The notes under the pieces were generated by a model. That model did no database searches, had not been told where the DNA came from, and saw only the letters and a program-made list of their open reading frames with translations. Made by a program: the position numbers and the translations under genes. DNA of 64,000 bases from Alkalibacillus almallahensis (GTDB taxonomy: Bacteria; Bacillota; Bacilli; Bacillales; Alkalibacillaceae): NCBI RefSeq assembly GCF_011761495.1, contig NZ_JAASRU010000006.1, positions 1 through 64,000 of the forward strand. Direction: 5' to 3'. The stretch's first letter is position 1. Each line of letters begins with the position of its first letter. Below, piece after piece: positions 7,891 through 17,810 of the stretch.

Positions 7891-8292
7891 CTACCGAGCC
7901 CACTTAATCGCGGTCACCTTGGTTCCATTTTCATCAGATTCTAGATCAAAATGGTCCATCAAACGCTTAACGCCAGGTAAACCAGCGCCTAAGCCGCCCG
8001 ATGTTGAGTAACCGTCTCTCATAACGGCACTTAAATCTTTAATACCAGGGCCTTGATCTTGTGCTATAATCTTTAAACCAACTTTAGGGATGTCACGCAC
8101 TTCTTCAAATGTAATTTCACCTTCTTCAGTGTACAAATAAATGTTACGTGCTAATTCTGAGATAGCCGTCGCAATTCGAGCTTGATCAACCGAACCAAAA
8201 CCTAGGTCTTGCGACACTTGTCTGCCTGCTTGTCTTGCACCGACAATATCCCATTCTTGCTTAATAACAACAGAGGATAGAGTTCCCTTCAT
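7891..8292 (-). CDS. rsbT: RsbT, stressosome switch kinase
   Basis: A 133-residue GHKL kinase with the N box ISELARNIYLY and the G1 motif DQGPGI. It phosphorylates RsbS and RsbR in the stressosome, then leaves to activate RsbU. The start is an ATG overlapping the rsbS stop by one base (TGATG), with GGAGG seven bases away; the in-frame GTG one codon before is too close to the SD. Length equals that of B. subtilis RsbT. Confidence 0.94.
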   Translation of the reverse strand: MKGTLSSVVIKQEWDIVGARQAGRQVSQDLGFGSVDQARIATAISELARNIYLYTEEGEITFEEVRDIPKVGLKIIAQDQGPGIKDLSAVMRDGYSTSGGLGAGLPGVKRLMDHFDLESDENGTKVTAIKWAR

Positions 8293-8651
8293 CACTTCTC
8301 CTCCAATTCTTGTCTTAACTTAATAATACCCTGCTCCAGATCGAGTGCAGTCGGTACCTCCTTTAAATATATGCCTAGTTCAATTAATGTCATCGACACC
8401 GCTGGTTGGACACCAGTAAATACGACTTTAGCACCCATCAAATCAGCCATGGAAACGACATCCCCAAATACTTTTGCGATAAATGAATCTACGACTTCGA
8501 CTGATGTTAAGTCGATTACTACACCTGACGCACCAGTATCATGTATTTTACCTAGTAAGTCTTCTTGGAATTTCATAGCTGTTTGGTCATCTAATTCAAT
8601 TTGAATGGAAACTAATAAATAATTATGGAGTTTTAGAATAGGTACACGCAA
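8292..8651 (-). CDS. rsbS: RsbS, stressosome scaffold
   Basis: A 119-residue single STAS domain, with the expected phosphoserine in [18 protein letters not shown]. RsbS builds the stressosome core with RsbR and sequesters RsbT. The start appears to be a TTG behind AAGGAG; the N-terminus [17 protein letters not shown] fits the family. It lies five bases after rsbR. Confidence 0.93.
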   Translation of the reverse strand: MRVPILKLHNYLLVSIQIELDDQTAMKFQEDLLGKIHDTGASGVVIDLTSVEVVDSFIAKVFGDVVSMADLMGAKVVFTGVQPAVSMTLIELGIYLKEVPTALDLEQGIIKLRQELEEK

Positions 8652-8656
8652 CTCAA

Positions 8657-9523
8657 TTACTCCTTCCCGACTGAATCTAATATTTCTTCAATATCTTCTG
8701 ATCTAGAATCCTTTGAGACGATTTGTTGCTCTGTCATTTGAAGAGCTGTCTCGAATCCTTTCTTAAGTGAGCTTTTCGTTGGGAATTGACTTAAATCAAT
8801 ACCTAGATTCACAATAGTCTGCGCAATTTCTGGACGAATGCCAACTAAAATACAGGTTGCTCCGAGCAATCTTACCGCTTCAGCTGCTTGAATAATATGG
8901 TGCGCGACCATCGTATCGACTACAGGAACTCCCGTAATATCAATTAATACAACGTCTGTGCGATTTTTTACGACACCATTTAATAAATTTTCCATGATTA
9001 GTTTCGCGCGGTCAGTATCAATCGTACCTACTAATGGCATAACCGTAATCTCGTCCATTACAGGAATAAGTGGCGCTGATAATTCTTCTAACGCTAATTT
9101 CTGCATCGATAGAATATTGTTCCAATTAGTCGAATATTGATTCATTAATCGAATCTTCAGTGGATCAATCCAATTGTTCACACGTTCCATTACTTCAACA
9201 AATTCGTCCTTTTTATCAGTTTCTAATTGATCAAGTACGAACTTAGTACTTTCCGTACGAAACGCTTGAAGTCCTTCAGCAATGTAACCAAACGGCCAAC
9301 CTAAATTAACAACCTTCTCAGCAAATTGATCTAAAGCTTCAAGTTGATTATTCTCTTCTTTCAAGCTCTGCATGACAACTTCAGCAAATTCTTTATTCAT
9401 TTGCTCAACCATGTCACCAGAAATTGTTGATGTGTAATCTTGTAATGAGTCGTTCTCCAACTGACTAATCCAGCGATCAATTAACTGATCACTATTCTCT
9501 AATACAACTTCTTTTACGTTCAT
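8657..9523 (-). CDS. rsbR: RsbR, stressosome sensor protein
   Basis: A 288-residue protein. The N-terminal half is an all-helical globin-like sensor domain; the C-terminal STAS domain has [17 protein letters not shown] and [17 protein letters not shown], holding the two threonines that RsbT phosphorylates in the B. subtilis protein. The start is the ATG of MNVKEVV with GGAGG about 12 bases upstream; the 13 codons before it run through the SD and are unlikely to be translated. It is the first gene of the rsb operon. No second rsbR paralogue is in the window. Confidence 0.92.
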   Translation of the reverse strand: MNVKEVVLENSDQLIDRWISQLENDSLQDYTSTISGDMVEQMNKEFAEVVMQSLKEENNQLEALDQFAEKVVNLGWPFGYIAEGLQAFRTESTKFVLDQLETDKKDEFVEVMERVNNWIDPLKIRLMNQYSTNWNNILSMQKLALEELSAPLIPVMDEITVMPLVGTIDTDRAKLIMENLLNGVVKNRTDVVLIDITGVPVVDTMVAHHIIQAAEAVRLLGATCILVGIRPEIAQTIVNLGIDLSQFPTKSSLKKGFETALQMTEQQIVSKDSRSEDIEEILDSVGKE

Positions 9524-9710
9524 GTCGTTCCAATACCTCCATAAATAGACTATTATTATCAATTTACCATTAAATTATATCATTTTCTACATTTTTCAGA
9601 AAATTTAAGCCTTTTACGCACTTGTGCTTATTATATCTTTAATTTCAAGAAACATAAAGTCATGACAGCTAATTACATAAAATAGCCAATAATCATGTAC
9701 CACCATACAC

Positions 9711-9744
9711 ATGAAAAACCACCTATTGCAAACAATAGGTGGTT
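9711..9744 (-). terminator. Intrinsic terminator after mazF
   Basis: AACCACCTATTG and CAATAGGTGGTT form a perfect 12-bp stem with a four-base loop; on the minus strand it is followed by TTTTTC. It separates mazEF from the rsb operon, so the latter should have its own promoter in 9530-9700. Confidence 0.88.
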
Positions 9745-9755
9745 CATATGATGAA

Positions 9756-10106
9756 TTATAAATCCATAAGTCCAAGGCTAATTTGCAAGGCGTCATCGAC
9801 TTGTCCCATCAAAAATTCGTCTAACGTTGTAATTTGATCAGTTAAACGCTGTTTGTCGATTGTTCGTATTTGTTCCAGCAAAATAACCGAATCTCGTTCA
9901 AATTCGTACTTTTCAGAGTCAATTTCGACGTGTGTCGGTAGTTTTGCTTTTTGTATTTGTGCTGTAATTGCTGCTACGATGACGGTTGGACTAAAACGAT
10001 TTCCAATATTGTTTTGTATAATAAGAACCGGGCGAACACCGCCTTGTTCAGATCCTACTACGGGCGTCAAGTCTGCGTAGTAGACATCGCCTCGTTTAAC
10101 GTACAA
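9756..10106 (-). CDS. mazF: MazF/NdoA endoribonuclease toxin
   Basis: A 116-residue PemK/MazF toxin close to B. subtilis Ndo[12 protein letters not shown], the basic loop [14 protein letters not shown], and the C-terminal [15 protein letters not shown]. NdoA cleaves mRNA at UACAU; the same specificity is likely here but not shown. The start is TTG behind GGGGTG. It follows mazE by five bases and lies directly before the rsb operon, the usual arrangement in Bacillaceae. Confidence 0.95.
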   Translation of the reverse strand: MYVKRGDVYYADLTPVVGSEQGGVRPVLIIQNNIGNRFSPTVIVAAITAQIQKAKLPTHVEIDSEKYEFERDSVILLEQIRTIDKQRLTDQITTLDEFLMGQVDDALQISLGLMDL

Positions 10107-10111
10107 GTTAT

Positions 10112-10393
10112 TTACACCCCACTCACTAAGCGCTCAAGAGTGGTTTCAGCCTCCTCTTCAGCTTGGAAAGCTTCAGATGCGATATCTAAGTTGATATTTT
10201 TCATTTCTACGTAACCACGGCGCATCTTTTCTTTGATTTGACGTTTCTTCTCTTCTTTGACGTAGCTGTGAACAGCCTGCAAAATGAGTTCTTGATGATT
10301 AGAGTGATCTTGCTCTGAGCCAACTAATTCATCGCACTCATTAAGTAAAGACATCGGCAGTTCGACAACCACCTCTTGTGAATTATCAGACAT
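10112..10393 (-). CDS. mazE: MazE/NdoAI-type antitoxin
   Basis: A 93-residue ribbon-helix-helix antitoxin with the N-terminal [17 protein letters not shown] and an acidic C-terminal tail ([17 protein letters not shown]), which in the family lies over the toxin active site. It is upstream of and coupled to mazF. A short inverted repeat (TTCGTAA...TTACGAA) lies in the 107 bp between alr and mazE and could be an operator. Confidence 0.9.
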   Translation of the reverse strand: MSDNSQEVVVELPMSLLNECDELVGSEQDHSNHQELILQAVHSYVKEEKKRQIKEKMRRGYVEMKNINLDIASEAFQAEEEAETTLERLVSGV

Positions 10394-10500
10394 CCTTACA
10401 CCCCCAACAATTTACGAACAGCAAATCTGTAAGTAGCATAACATTATTCGCTAAGTTTCGTAAAGCGAAATTACGAATAAAATGGGATTTTGACGCTATT

Positions 10501-11625
10501 TCATCTATTCACGTTATGATAAACTCTCGGAACACGCTGGTTAATCATACAAGGAATTTCATAGTTGATTGTATCTGAATGCCTTGCCACATCGTCTGTT
10601 GTGACAGCGTTCCCTTGTTGTTCACCAATAATAACTACTGGTGTGTCAACTGGAAAATGTTGATCAAGTTTCACCATAAATTGGTCCATGCAGACCCGGC
10701 CAACAATCGGATATTTATTGCCGTTTACTAGAACATGAAATCCTTGTAATTTACGAATCCAGCCATCACCATATCCCAATGGAACCGTACCAATCCATTC
10801 TTTCTCCCGAGCGGTATAAGTCGCTCCATAACTAATCGTTTCACCTGGTTCAATTTGTTTAACATGGATCAATCGGCTCTGTAGTGAAAATGCGGGTTTT
10901 AATGGAATCTTAGTTTCATCGCGTACTAGATCAGAAGGATACAAGCCATACATACCAATCCCAAACCGAACAGCGTCATACATTGATTCCGGAAAACGCA
11001 TTGCTCCCGCTGAATTACCTAGATGAACTTCTATTTCATCAGTCAAGTAATCTTGGAATTCTGTGATATATTGCTGAAAGCGTGTCATTTGCGTTTCTAG
11101 CAAGAGTCGTTCGTCTTCATCAGCTGTTGCAAGATGAGAATAGACCCCTTTTAAAACTAAGGATGTTGATTTCATCGTTGTTAATAAAGCATACGCTTCA
11201 TCAGCCGACTTTATACCTTGACGGTTCATACCTGTATCAATTTTAAGGTGAACGTGTAACGGTTCATCCAAGTATTGATCTGCTTTTAAAACCCATTCCG
11301 ATTGAAAGATTGTCACCATTAAATTGTGTTCTGCCGCAACAGGTGCTTGTTCCGGACGAATCCTACCCAATATAAGAATCGGTACTTCTGGAAACTGTTT
11401 TCGTAAATGGACCGCTTCATCAAGCAAAGCAACCGCAAGTTGATCAGCCCCCGCTTCCAAAGCCGCTTGCGCTACTTCAACATCACCATGTCCATAAGCA
11501 TTAGCCTTAACTACAGCGTATACTTTTTTAGGTGATGGATATCGGTTCTTCATTTGCTTCATATTAAACCGGATCGCGTCTAAATCAATATCAGCCCACG
11601 TATCACGGTAAAATGATTGCGTCAT
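10501..11625 (-). CDS. alr: Alanine racemase
   Basis: A 374-residue fold-type III PLP enzyme that converts L- to D-alanine for peptidoglycan. The PLP lysine is Lys40 in VVKANAYGHG, and the C-terminal domain has SYGATYTA with the second catalytic tyrosine, followed by GYGDGW and VGRVCMDQ. Same strand as mazEF, with the lipoprotein gene upstream, as in B. subtilis. Confidence 0.96.
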   Translation of the reverse strand: MTQSFYRDTWADIDLDAIRFNMKQMKNRYPSPKKVYAVVKANAYGHGDVEVAQAALEAGADQLAVALLDEAVHLRKQFPEVPILILGRIRPEQAPVAAEHNLMVTIFQSEWVLKADQYLDEPLHVHLKIDTGMNRQGIKSADEAYALLTTMKSTSLVLKGVYSHLATADEDERLLLETQMTRFQQYITEFQDYLTDEIEVHLGNSAGAMRFPESMYDAVRFGIGMYGLYPSDLVRDETKIPLKPAFSLQSRLIHVKQIEPGETISYGATYTAREKEWIGTVPLGYGDGWIRKLQGFHVLVNGNKYPIVGRVCMDQFMVKLDQHFPVDTPVVIIGEQQGNAVTTDDVARHSDTINYEIPCMINQRVPRVYHNVNR

Positions 11626-11706
11626 CTAGGACCCTTCTTTTTCTTGAATGTTTGTTATTGATATTATCTACCGCTAAATTGCAGGCTGTCAATCACGAAC
11701 CTTCCT

Positions 11707-11735
11707 AAAATAAAAACCCGCCTTAAAGACGGGTT
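11707..11735 (-). terminator. Intrinsic terminator after the YdcC-like gene
   Basis: On the minus strand AACCCGTCTTTAAGGCGGGTT followed by TTTATTTT. It separates the lipoprotein gene from alr. Confidence 0.85.
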
Positions 11736-11751
11736 GATCTAATCACTCGCT

Positions 11752-12771
11752 TTACTTCACAACTTGTTGATCAACAGATTGAGCCACTTGAATCATTTCA
11801 TCTACAGTTAATGAGTCACTCGCGATCACAAAGCGGTTTCCTTCATATTGCCATTCAAGTGAATGATTATTTAAATGACCAACAGCAAACCCTAAATCAA
11901 CCATGTCACCACTTGCAGTAACAGGGACTTGCAGGCTTGTCGGATAGGATTCGAATTGTTCTTGAACGATAGTGAATGGTTTCTCGCCTTCATAAGACAT
12001 CATGACGCGTTCACCATTTTCAAATTCAATAACTTCTTCCTTCGCTAATTCGACACCTTCTGGGACGAAATTAGGTTTGTAAACAGTCGCTTCTTGTTCC
12101 TCTAATTCTGTCATCGTCGGAACACTGACTGCTCCTTCAGATAAATTCTCATCTGTATCAAATTCACGATCTTCAATATCTGTATTGAATTCAAATGATT
12201 CGAAGTCAACTTCTACCATTGTTTCACCGTTTTGATCTTGTACACGAACTAAAGCGGGCTTGTACGAGTCCTTATGGAAATAGACTTCTTGATACGGTAA
12301 TTGTTGATTACCTTTGTAATTCGTTTTGACCTTAAATACATAGTAGTTATCTGTCATTTGGAATTCTCGGTCACGATCATTCAAAACGTCATTCACAAGC
12401 GATGTGTACATATACGGCTGACTATGTTGATTAGGCCAATCGTTTTGAAATTTGTAGCTCTTGTTAATCGAAGGAGTTAATACAAAGACACCTTCATCAT
12501 TTCTGAGAATCACTTGATTTCCTTTTTCATCTTCAGCATTGTTCATAACCACTTTGAAATAATCATCAGCCTTATGCATGACGTCCACTTCATATTGCTC
12601 TGGCTCATCTCCAGTCGACATCGTCATACTAGCTTTCCCTTTAAAGCTTGACATGTCAGCTACTTGGTCGTCTAATGCTTGTAAGACATCATCCACTGTC
12701 TCCTCACCACAGGCAGTCAATACCATTACGGCAACCACCGCAGTTACAAAGAGCATTAGTTTTCTTTTCAT
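11752..12771 (-). CDS. Outer-membrane-sorting-like lipoprotein (YdcC type)
   Basis: A 339-residue lipoprotein with a signal peptide and lipobox VLTAC (Cys21). The mature part resembles the LolA-like fold (a long beta-rich first half beginning QALDDQVADMSSFKGKASM) and a C-terminal DUF4367-like region. Its role in Gram-positive cells is not known. Synteny with ydcC, between acpS and alr, supports the assignment. The start ATG is followed by the basic MKRK signal start. Confidence 0.85.
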   Translation of the reverse strand: MKRKLMLFVTAVVAVMVLTACGEETVDDVLQALDDQVADMSSFKGKASMTMSTGDEPEQYEVDVMHKADDYFKVVMNNAEDEKGNQVILRNDEGVFVLTPSINKSYKFQNDWPNQHSQPYMYTSLVNDVLNDRDREFQMTDNYYVFKVKTNYKGNQQLPYQEVYFHKDSYKPALVRVQDQNGETMVEVDFESFEFNTDIEDREFDTDENLSEGAVSVPTMTELEEQEATVYKPNFVPEGVELAKEEVIEFENGERVMMSYEGEKPFTIVQEQFESYPTSLQVPVTASGDMVDLGFAVGHLNNHSLEWQYEGNRFVIASDSLTVDEMIQVAQSVDQQVVK

Positions 12772-12916
12772 GCAAACAACTCCTCCGTCTCATTGTTTTA
12801 TGGCTTGTATCATAGAAACAAGCAATCTATTCAGTTGCGGTGACAATGTGCACATCAGACCTTTTTGTTACCCGCAATACACTATATGAGACAAGGAGTT
12901 GGAATATGCAGACGAG

Positions 12917-13282
12917 CTATGAAGTCTCTTCAATAATTACTTGAGCTATGACATAGTGATCACTATGGGATAGCGAAACATGGACATGTTGACTATAAAC
13001 GCCATTAATATAAATTATAGGCCGTCCAGTACCATTAGAAAGTAATTCTATCGATTGGAATGAAACATCTTTTCCTATGCCACACCCCGCTGCCTTACTA
13101 TATGCTTCTTTCGCAGCAAATCGTCCAGCAATAAACTCTAATCTACGCTTTTCATTTGTATAATGTGATAACACGCTTCGTTCTCTTTCAGTTAATACGC
13201 GTTCGATCAGGCGAGGTTGTCGCCATAATAACGTTTGAATCCGTTTCGTTTCAGTCAAATCAACACCAATACCTTGGATCAT
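12917..13282 (-). CDS. acpS: Holo-[acyl-carrier-protein] synthase
   Basis: A 121-residue AcpS that transfers 4'-phosphopantetheine to acyl carrier protein. The magnesium-binding motifs are GIGVDLTE at the N-terminus and FAAKEAYSKA in the middle. Its start overlaps the 5' flank of the divergent rhomboid gene. Confidence 0.93.
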   Translation of the reverse strand: MIQGIGVDLTETKRIQTLLWRQPRLIERVLTERERSVLSHYTNEKRRLEFIAGRFAAKEAYSKAAGCGIGKDVSFQSIELLSNGTGRPIIYINGVYSQHVHVSLSHSDHYVIAQVIIEETS

Positions 13283-13373
13283 GATTGTTCACCTGTCTTT
13301 CTTATTGCAAGATTGGCAAAAGATTAGTATTCTTAAAGGAAATAATGTGTTTAATAAAGCGAGGCTAACAAGG

Positions 13374-13970
13374 ATGTTTTTCGTACGAACAGAGAGCTTT
13401 AAGCAATTTCTTAAATTTTACCCAGTGATATCAACCCTTGTAGCAATCCATATCATTGTCTTCATGATATCAAGTCTATCTATGCCTTTCCGAGAACTCA
13501 TCGTTGGTTCGAACTTACCGATCTTACTTGACCAACAATACTGGCGGCTTGTCACGCCAATTTTCACACACTTTGAACCCATGCATCTATTATTTAACAC
13601 GTTTAGTTTAATTATTTTCGGGCCTGCCTTAGAGGTCATGCTCGGTCGGATTAAATTCATTTTAGCATATCTTGCAGTTGGCATAATGGCTAATGTCGTG
13701 ACACTATTTTTAGCAGAGATGACTTATGCTCATGTAGGTGCTTCAGGCGCTATTTTTGGCTTGTTCGGTATTTACTTATTTTTATTATTAATGCGCCCCG
13801 AATTAATTGATGCTAATAGTCGCCAAATCATTATTGTGATCATTATTGTTGGGGTTGTCTTAACATTTAGACCTGGCATTAATATTTACGCTCATATTTT
13901 TGGCTTAATCGGAGGTTTAGCACTCGGTCCGATTTTGTTCGCTCGTTATAAAGGGCATTTCCGCATTTAA
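13374..13970 (+). CDS. Rhomboid family intramembrane serine protease (YdcA type)
   Basis: A 198-residue membrane protein of about six helices. The catalytic serine lies in HVGASGAIFG and the histidine in the last helix (YAHIFGLIGG); the first loop has HFEPMHLLFN. Rhomboids cleave membrane proteins within the bilayer; the substrate is unknown. The start is the ATG with GAGG nine bases upstream; longer readings into the divergent acpS are unlikely. Divergent from acpS as B. subtilis ydcA. Confidence 0.9.
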   Translation: MFFVRTESFKQFLKFYPVISTLVAIHIIVFMISSLSMPFRELIVGSNLPILLDQQYWRLVTPIFTHFEPMHLLFNTFSLIIFGPALEVMLGRIKFILAYLAVGIMANVVTLFLAEMTYAHVGASGAIFGLFGIYLFLLLMRPELIDANSRQIIIVIIIVGVVLTFRPGINIYAHIFGLIGGLALGPILFARYKGHFRI

Positions 13971-13997
13971 GTTGAATCACAGATAAGGAGTGACACG

Positions 13998-14927
13998 ATG
14001 AACAAACAAACAATTGCACCTTATATAGCGATTGTGATCGGCGTTTTAGCTGTTTCCACCTCTGCTATATTTGTTCGACTCGCTGATGCTCCATCGTCAA
14101 TCACTGCCAACTACCGCTTATTACTAGCTGTGATTATTATGTTACCGTATGTATTATTAAGAAACATCGGTGAATTCCGCAATATATCTAAGCGTGATTG
14201 GATTTACTCAGCTGCTGCAGGTGTGTTTTTAGCTTTTCATTTCATCTTATGGTTTGAATCACTCAATCATACATCTGTTGCCAGTTCAGTTGTTCTTGTG
14301 ACGACACAACCCATTTTCGCATTCATTGGAACGTATTTATTCTTCAAAGAACGATTTACTAGCGGGGCAGTTCTGAGCATGTTAATCGCCTTCACAGGTA
14401 GCGCGATCATTAGTTGGGGTGATTTTCAAATTAGTGGTTGGGCGCTCTTCGGTAATTTCCTTGCCTTAATGGGAGCAATCGCGGTTACAGGTTATTTCTT
14501 ATTCGGACAAAACGTTCGCCAACGCCTATCACTGATGACCTATACTTTTATCGTCTATGGTATTAGCTCTGTTACGTTAATTTTGTATAATCTAGTACTA
14601 TCTCAACCATTTACAGGGTATTCTAATGATACATGGCTCGTCTTTCTAGCATTAGCTATTATTCCAACATTCTTTGGCCATACTTTATTCAATTGGGCGA
14701 TTAAATGGGTGAGCGCTTCAACGATTACGATGGGGATTTTATTTGAACCTGTCGGCGCCTCAGTCTTGGCCTATTTCGTACTAGGAGAACTGGTCACGTG
14801 GTCACAATTTTTAGGTGGTTCCATAGTTATTGTTGGTTTAATGTTATTTATTATTAGTACATCAAAGAAACGAAAGGTTAAAGTAATTAACGAAAGACAA
14901 AATAAGCAATTAAATAGAGGTGAATAA
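13998..14927 (+). CDS. DMT-superfamily (EamA) transporter
   Basis: A 309-residue protein with ten predicted helices in two EamA repeats (residues about 8-140 and 150-290) and a positively charged tail KKRKVK. EamA proteins export small metabolites; the substrate cannot be read from sequence. It follows the rhomboid by 27 bp and runs into the DegV gene, so the three may be one operon. Confidence 0.88.
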   Translation: MNKQTIAPYIAIVIGVLAVSTSAIFVRLADAPSSITANYRLLLAVIIMLPYVLLRNIGEFRNISKRDWIYSAAAGVFLAFHFILWFESLNHTSVASSVVLVTTQPIFAFIGTYLFFKERFTSGAVLSMLIAFTGSAIISWGDFQISGWALFGNFLALMGAIAVTGYFLFGQNVRQRLSLMTYTFIVYGISSVTLILYNLVLSQPFTGYSNDTWLVFLALAIIPTFFGHTLFNWAIKWVSASTITMGILFEPVGASVLAYFVLGELVTWSQFLGGSIVIVGLMLFIISTSKKRKVKVINERQNKQLNRGE

Positions 14928-14928
14928 A

Positions 14929-15789
14929 ATGTCTTTTCAACTAATGGTCGATGGCGGTGTTGATCTGCCACAAGGTTTCGCAGACAAGTTTAACGTCAAA
15001 ACAATCCCACTTAACATTCATTTTAGTGATGGCGTCTATAAAGCAGGCGTCGATTTAACGACAGAACAATTTTACGAAAAACTTGGTGACACAGATGATT
15101 TAGCCAAAACATCAGCACCAAGCCCGAACGATTTCTATGAAGCTTTCAAATCTGTTGATCCAAACACTCCGATTCTATTATTATCCTTATCCAAGAATAT
15201 CAGCGCCACTTATCAAAACGCTGTTATCGGACGGGATATGTTACTTGAAGAGGATGCAGATCGACAAATCGAGATTGTTAATACCACAAGTGCTTCATGT
15301 GGAATGGCTCTCTTATTAAATGAAGTTATTAAACTCAAAATGAAACAGTTTGAGTTTCAAGACATTGTTAACCAAACACGACAAAATGCTGAACGCACAG
15401 TGACGCTTTTCTCCCTTAGAACGGTTGAAAATTTAATTAAAGGCGGACGTCTCGATCGTTTTCGCGGTGCTATTGCTAAAACATTAAATATCAAATTACT
15501 TATGCGCGCCTCTGAAGAAGGTGAAATTGAAGTTACTGAAAAAATACGTGGCGAGAAGAAAGCACTTCGTCGTTTAGTCGATCAAATTGGCGAATATACT
15601 AAATCACTTGAAGGCAAAACAATTGTCATGTCACAAAGCCGTTGTGAATCAAAAGCCAAGCAAATTATGGACCAAATTAGAGACCGTTATCATCAAGATG
15701 AAGAGTACATCGTTGAAATGGGTCCACTCATTGCCAATTATGCTGGTGAAGGCGGACTTGTTATTTCCTTCTTACGTGATGATCAATAA
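14929..15789 (+). CDS. DegV family fatty-acid-binding protein
   Basis: A 286-residue DegV protein. Family motifs seen are VDGGVDLP, TSAPSPNDF, LSLSKNISATYQNA and the lipid-binding region ENLIKGGRLDR. FakB-type DegV proteins present fatty acids to the kinase FakA, but no fakA is nearby, so the exact role is open. The start is the ATG one base after the upstream stop, with AGAGGTG as SD; a GTG nine bases earlier overlaps the SD. Confidence 0.9.
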   Translation: MSFQLMVDGGVDLPQGFADKFNVKTIPLNIHFSDGVYKAGVDLTTEQFYEKLGDTDDLAKTSAPSPNDFYEAFKSVDPNTPILLLSLSKNISATYQNAVIGRDMLLEEDADRQIEIVNTTSASCGMALLLNEVIKLKMKQFEFQDIVNQTRQNAERTVTLFSLRTVENLIKGGRLDRFRGAIAKTLNIKLLMRASEEGEIEVTEKIRGEKKALRRLVDQIGEYTKSLEGKTIVMSQSRCESKAKQIMDQIRDRYHQDEEYIVEMGPLIANYAGEGGLVISFLRDDQ

Positions 15790-15793
15790 ATAA

Positions 15794-15828
15794 AGCACGA
15801 CGAGCCTTTCCTCGTCGTGCTCTTTTTA
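15794..15828 (+). terminator. Intrinsic terminator after degV
   Basis: AGCACGACGAG and CTCGTCGTGCT form an 11-bp stem with loop CCTTTC, followed by CTTTTTAT. The convergent MFS gene ends five bases away and may share it. Confidence 0.9.
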
Positions 15829-15832
15829 TATC

Positions 15833-17317
15833 TTATTCAGATTTTGGTGCTGGAGAAATAAAGGCAAATATGGCGGCCAACACTGGTAAGGTTAAGGATA
15901 TTAATAAAATCTCAGAATAGCCACCCAGCCAATCATAAAATATACCGAATGGAAGTGGGCCTAAAGCTGAACCAACAACCATTACAGATTGCGCTACACT
16001 ACGAATACTTCCTAAATGTTGTTTACCAAAATAGTTCGGCCAGACAATATTCAGTGTAATCCGCTCAAAACCATGAGCAATTCCCCAAATGACGCCATAA
16101 ATAATAAAGGCGATATTCGTTTGTGTCTGCCATAACCATAGGATCGCAACGATATGCACCACAAATGTCATCGATAACACAATATTAACTTTAAACTTGT
16201 CCACTAAATAACCTGTTACAAATGTAATCGGAAAACCAACAATGGCCATTAATGATAGAACAATCGCGGATAATTCAACAGATAGGCCCTTTCCTTCAGA
16301 AATAGAGACAAGATGAAAAGTAATACCTGTGTTGGTCAGAGCTGGCACACTAACACAGAATAAAATCATCCAAAAAGCTCGTGTTTTGGCCGCTTCACGT
16401 AACGTCCAGCTTACTTCACGGTCTTCGTTTTCAGGTTGTGAACGCTCATGTTCCTCTGGCGATTCATCTAATTGTTTCACTTTGAATTGACGGTGACGCA
16501 TTACATAAAAAGCCGTAATCACTAGGGCAGTAAACAATAGAATTCGCCAAAAGGCTGATGGTAACCAACCTATCCAATCTATAAATGCTGTCTCAATGGT
16601 CGGAATTAAAGTGATTAACACTAATAATGCCACACCAATTAAAGCAAACGAAGGTAACCGTGACGGATAACGACGATGCCCTTTATGCGGAGTCGATCCA
16701 TCAATAACTTCACCAATATCTGCCGGTTTATTACGAACAATGAGTAAGACAGCTGGAATAAATATGAGAGCAATAGCTCCACCCCAAATTAACCAAACCG
16801 TTCGCCAATCAAACGTTTGAATTAAAAAGGTGTTAAGGGGTGGAATTAAAGCTGCGCCTGCGAAACCACCAATTGTCATCACGCTCAATGCACGTCCACG
16901 CTTATGCATAAACCATTGTGGCACCAAGGTATTGGGTAATAAAGTCATCGATCCTTGTCCAAAAATCCTCAACATGAAGAAACCAAAGAACATCATAACT
17001 GGCCCTACAATCATGGCATTCCAAACCGTCGCAAATGCTAGTGATGAACCTATGACTAACATCATAATTCTTTGACCATATAAGTCTGTTAATTTACCAA
17101 TTGTAAACAACAGAAATCCCGCACACAGTGTCGCGGCTGAATAAAGCCCTGACACTAGCGATCGCGAATAATCAAAATCCTCTATGTAATATTCAATAAA
17201 AATCGATATGGCATATGTTTGGCCTGGGCCTGAGAAAAATACGCCCAGCGCAGAGACGACTACAATAAGCCAACCATAATAGAACGGTGTTTTAATAGGT
17301 GGTTGATTCTTCATCAT
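15833..17317 (-). CDS. MFS transporter (monocarboxylate/OFA-like)
   Basis: About 494 residues with twelve predicted helices and a charged central loop (DESPEEHERSQPENEDREV). The N-terminal half has GKLTDLYGQR, the family's loop 2-3 motif. It resembles the OFA/monocarboxylate group, but the substrate is unknown. The start is the ATG six bases after AAGG; other ATGs nearby are possible. It is monocistronic between terminators. Confidence 0.85.
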   Translation of the reverse strand: MMKNQPPIKTPFYYGWLIVVVSALGVFFSGPGQTYAISIFIEYYIEDFDYSRSLVSGLYSAATLCAGFLLFTIGKLTDLYGQRIMMLVIGSSLAFATVWNAMIVGPVMMFFGFFMLRIFGQGSMTLLPNTLVPQWFMHKRGRALSVMTIGGFAGAALIPPLNTFLIQTFDWRTVWLIWGGAIALIFIPAVLLIVRNKPADIGEVIDGSTPHKGHRRYPSRLPSFALIGVALLVLITLIPTIETAFIDWIGWLPSAFWRILLFTALVITAFYVMRHRQFKVKQLDESPEEHERSQPENEDREVSWTLREAAKTRAFWMILFCVSVPALTNTGITFHLVSISEGKGLSVELSAIVLSLMAIVGFPITFVTGYLVDKFKVNIVLSMTFVVHIVAILWLWQTQTNIAFIIYGVIWGIAHGFERITLNIVWPNYFGKQHLGSIRSVAQSVMVVGSALGPLPFGIFYDWLGGYSEILLISLTLPVLAAIFAFISPAPKSE

Positions 17318-17410
17318 GATCATCCTTCTTTCGATTGTAATCATTCGTAACCCTAATTAGTTTAACATAGATGCTTTACTTATGAACCCTCTATGAAGAT
17401 GATAGATTAA

Positions 17411-17450
17411 CAAAAAATACGCCGCATTTGACTAAGCTTTGCGGCGCATT
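17411..17450 (-). terminator. Intrinsic terminator after the YppG-like gene
   Basis: On the minus strand AATGCGCCGCA and TGCGGCGTATT form the stem, followed by TTTTTG. Confidence 0.85.
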
Positions 17451-17454
17451 GGAC

Positions 17455-17742
17455 TTATTCATTCGGGCGAACAAATGTAGATAAAGTTTTAACTATAGGC
17501 GATACTTGTTGGCTCAGATGAACCACTTGCCCTAATGTTTTTAATACTTTATCAAGATCTATTTCACCGTCTTCTTTTTGGAAATAATGCCACAGCCATT
17601 CCATCTGATTCGTACTAACCATTGAGTCATTCGGTAAATATGGCGCTTCCATTTGTGTCTGGTATCCCCATTCAGCATAAACAGTCGGATCGTAATAATA
17701 TACGACCGGACTCTGCCATCCGTTATATACATTGGGAGACAT
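17455..17742 (-). CDS. YppG-like small protein
   Basis: A 95-residue protein. The N-terminal half is rich in Tyr, Pro and Gln (VVYYYDPTVYAEWGYQ), and the C-terminus reads LDKVLKTLGQVVHLSQQVSPIVKTLSTFV, the pattern of YppG-like proteins (spore coat associated in B. subtilis). The start is the ATG of MSPNVYNG behind GGTGGTAGG. No partner gene is visible. Confidence 0.65.
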   Translation of the reverse strand: MSPNVYNGWQSPVVYYYDPTVYAEWGYQTQMEAPYLPNDSMVSTNQMEWLWHYFQKEDGEIDLDKVLKTLGQVVHLSQQVSPIVKTLSTFVRPNE

Positions 17743-17810
17743 CGACCTACCACCTTTCACCTAAGAAGCCTTGATACTCACATTATATGAAGGACACAAG
17801 TAGGTGTGCG

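Noticed and set aside
9614-9796. 60-codon minus-strand frame near mazF as a third toxin-antitoxin gene
   Set aside because: It overlaps the mazF 3' end and the terminator, with no SD.
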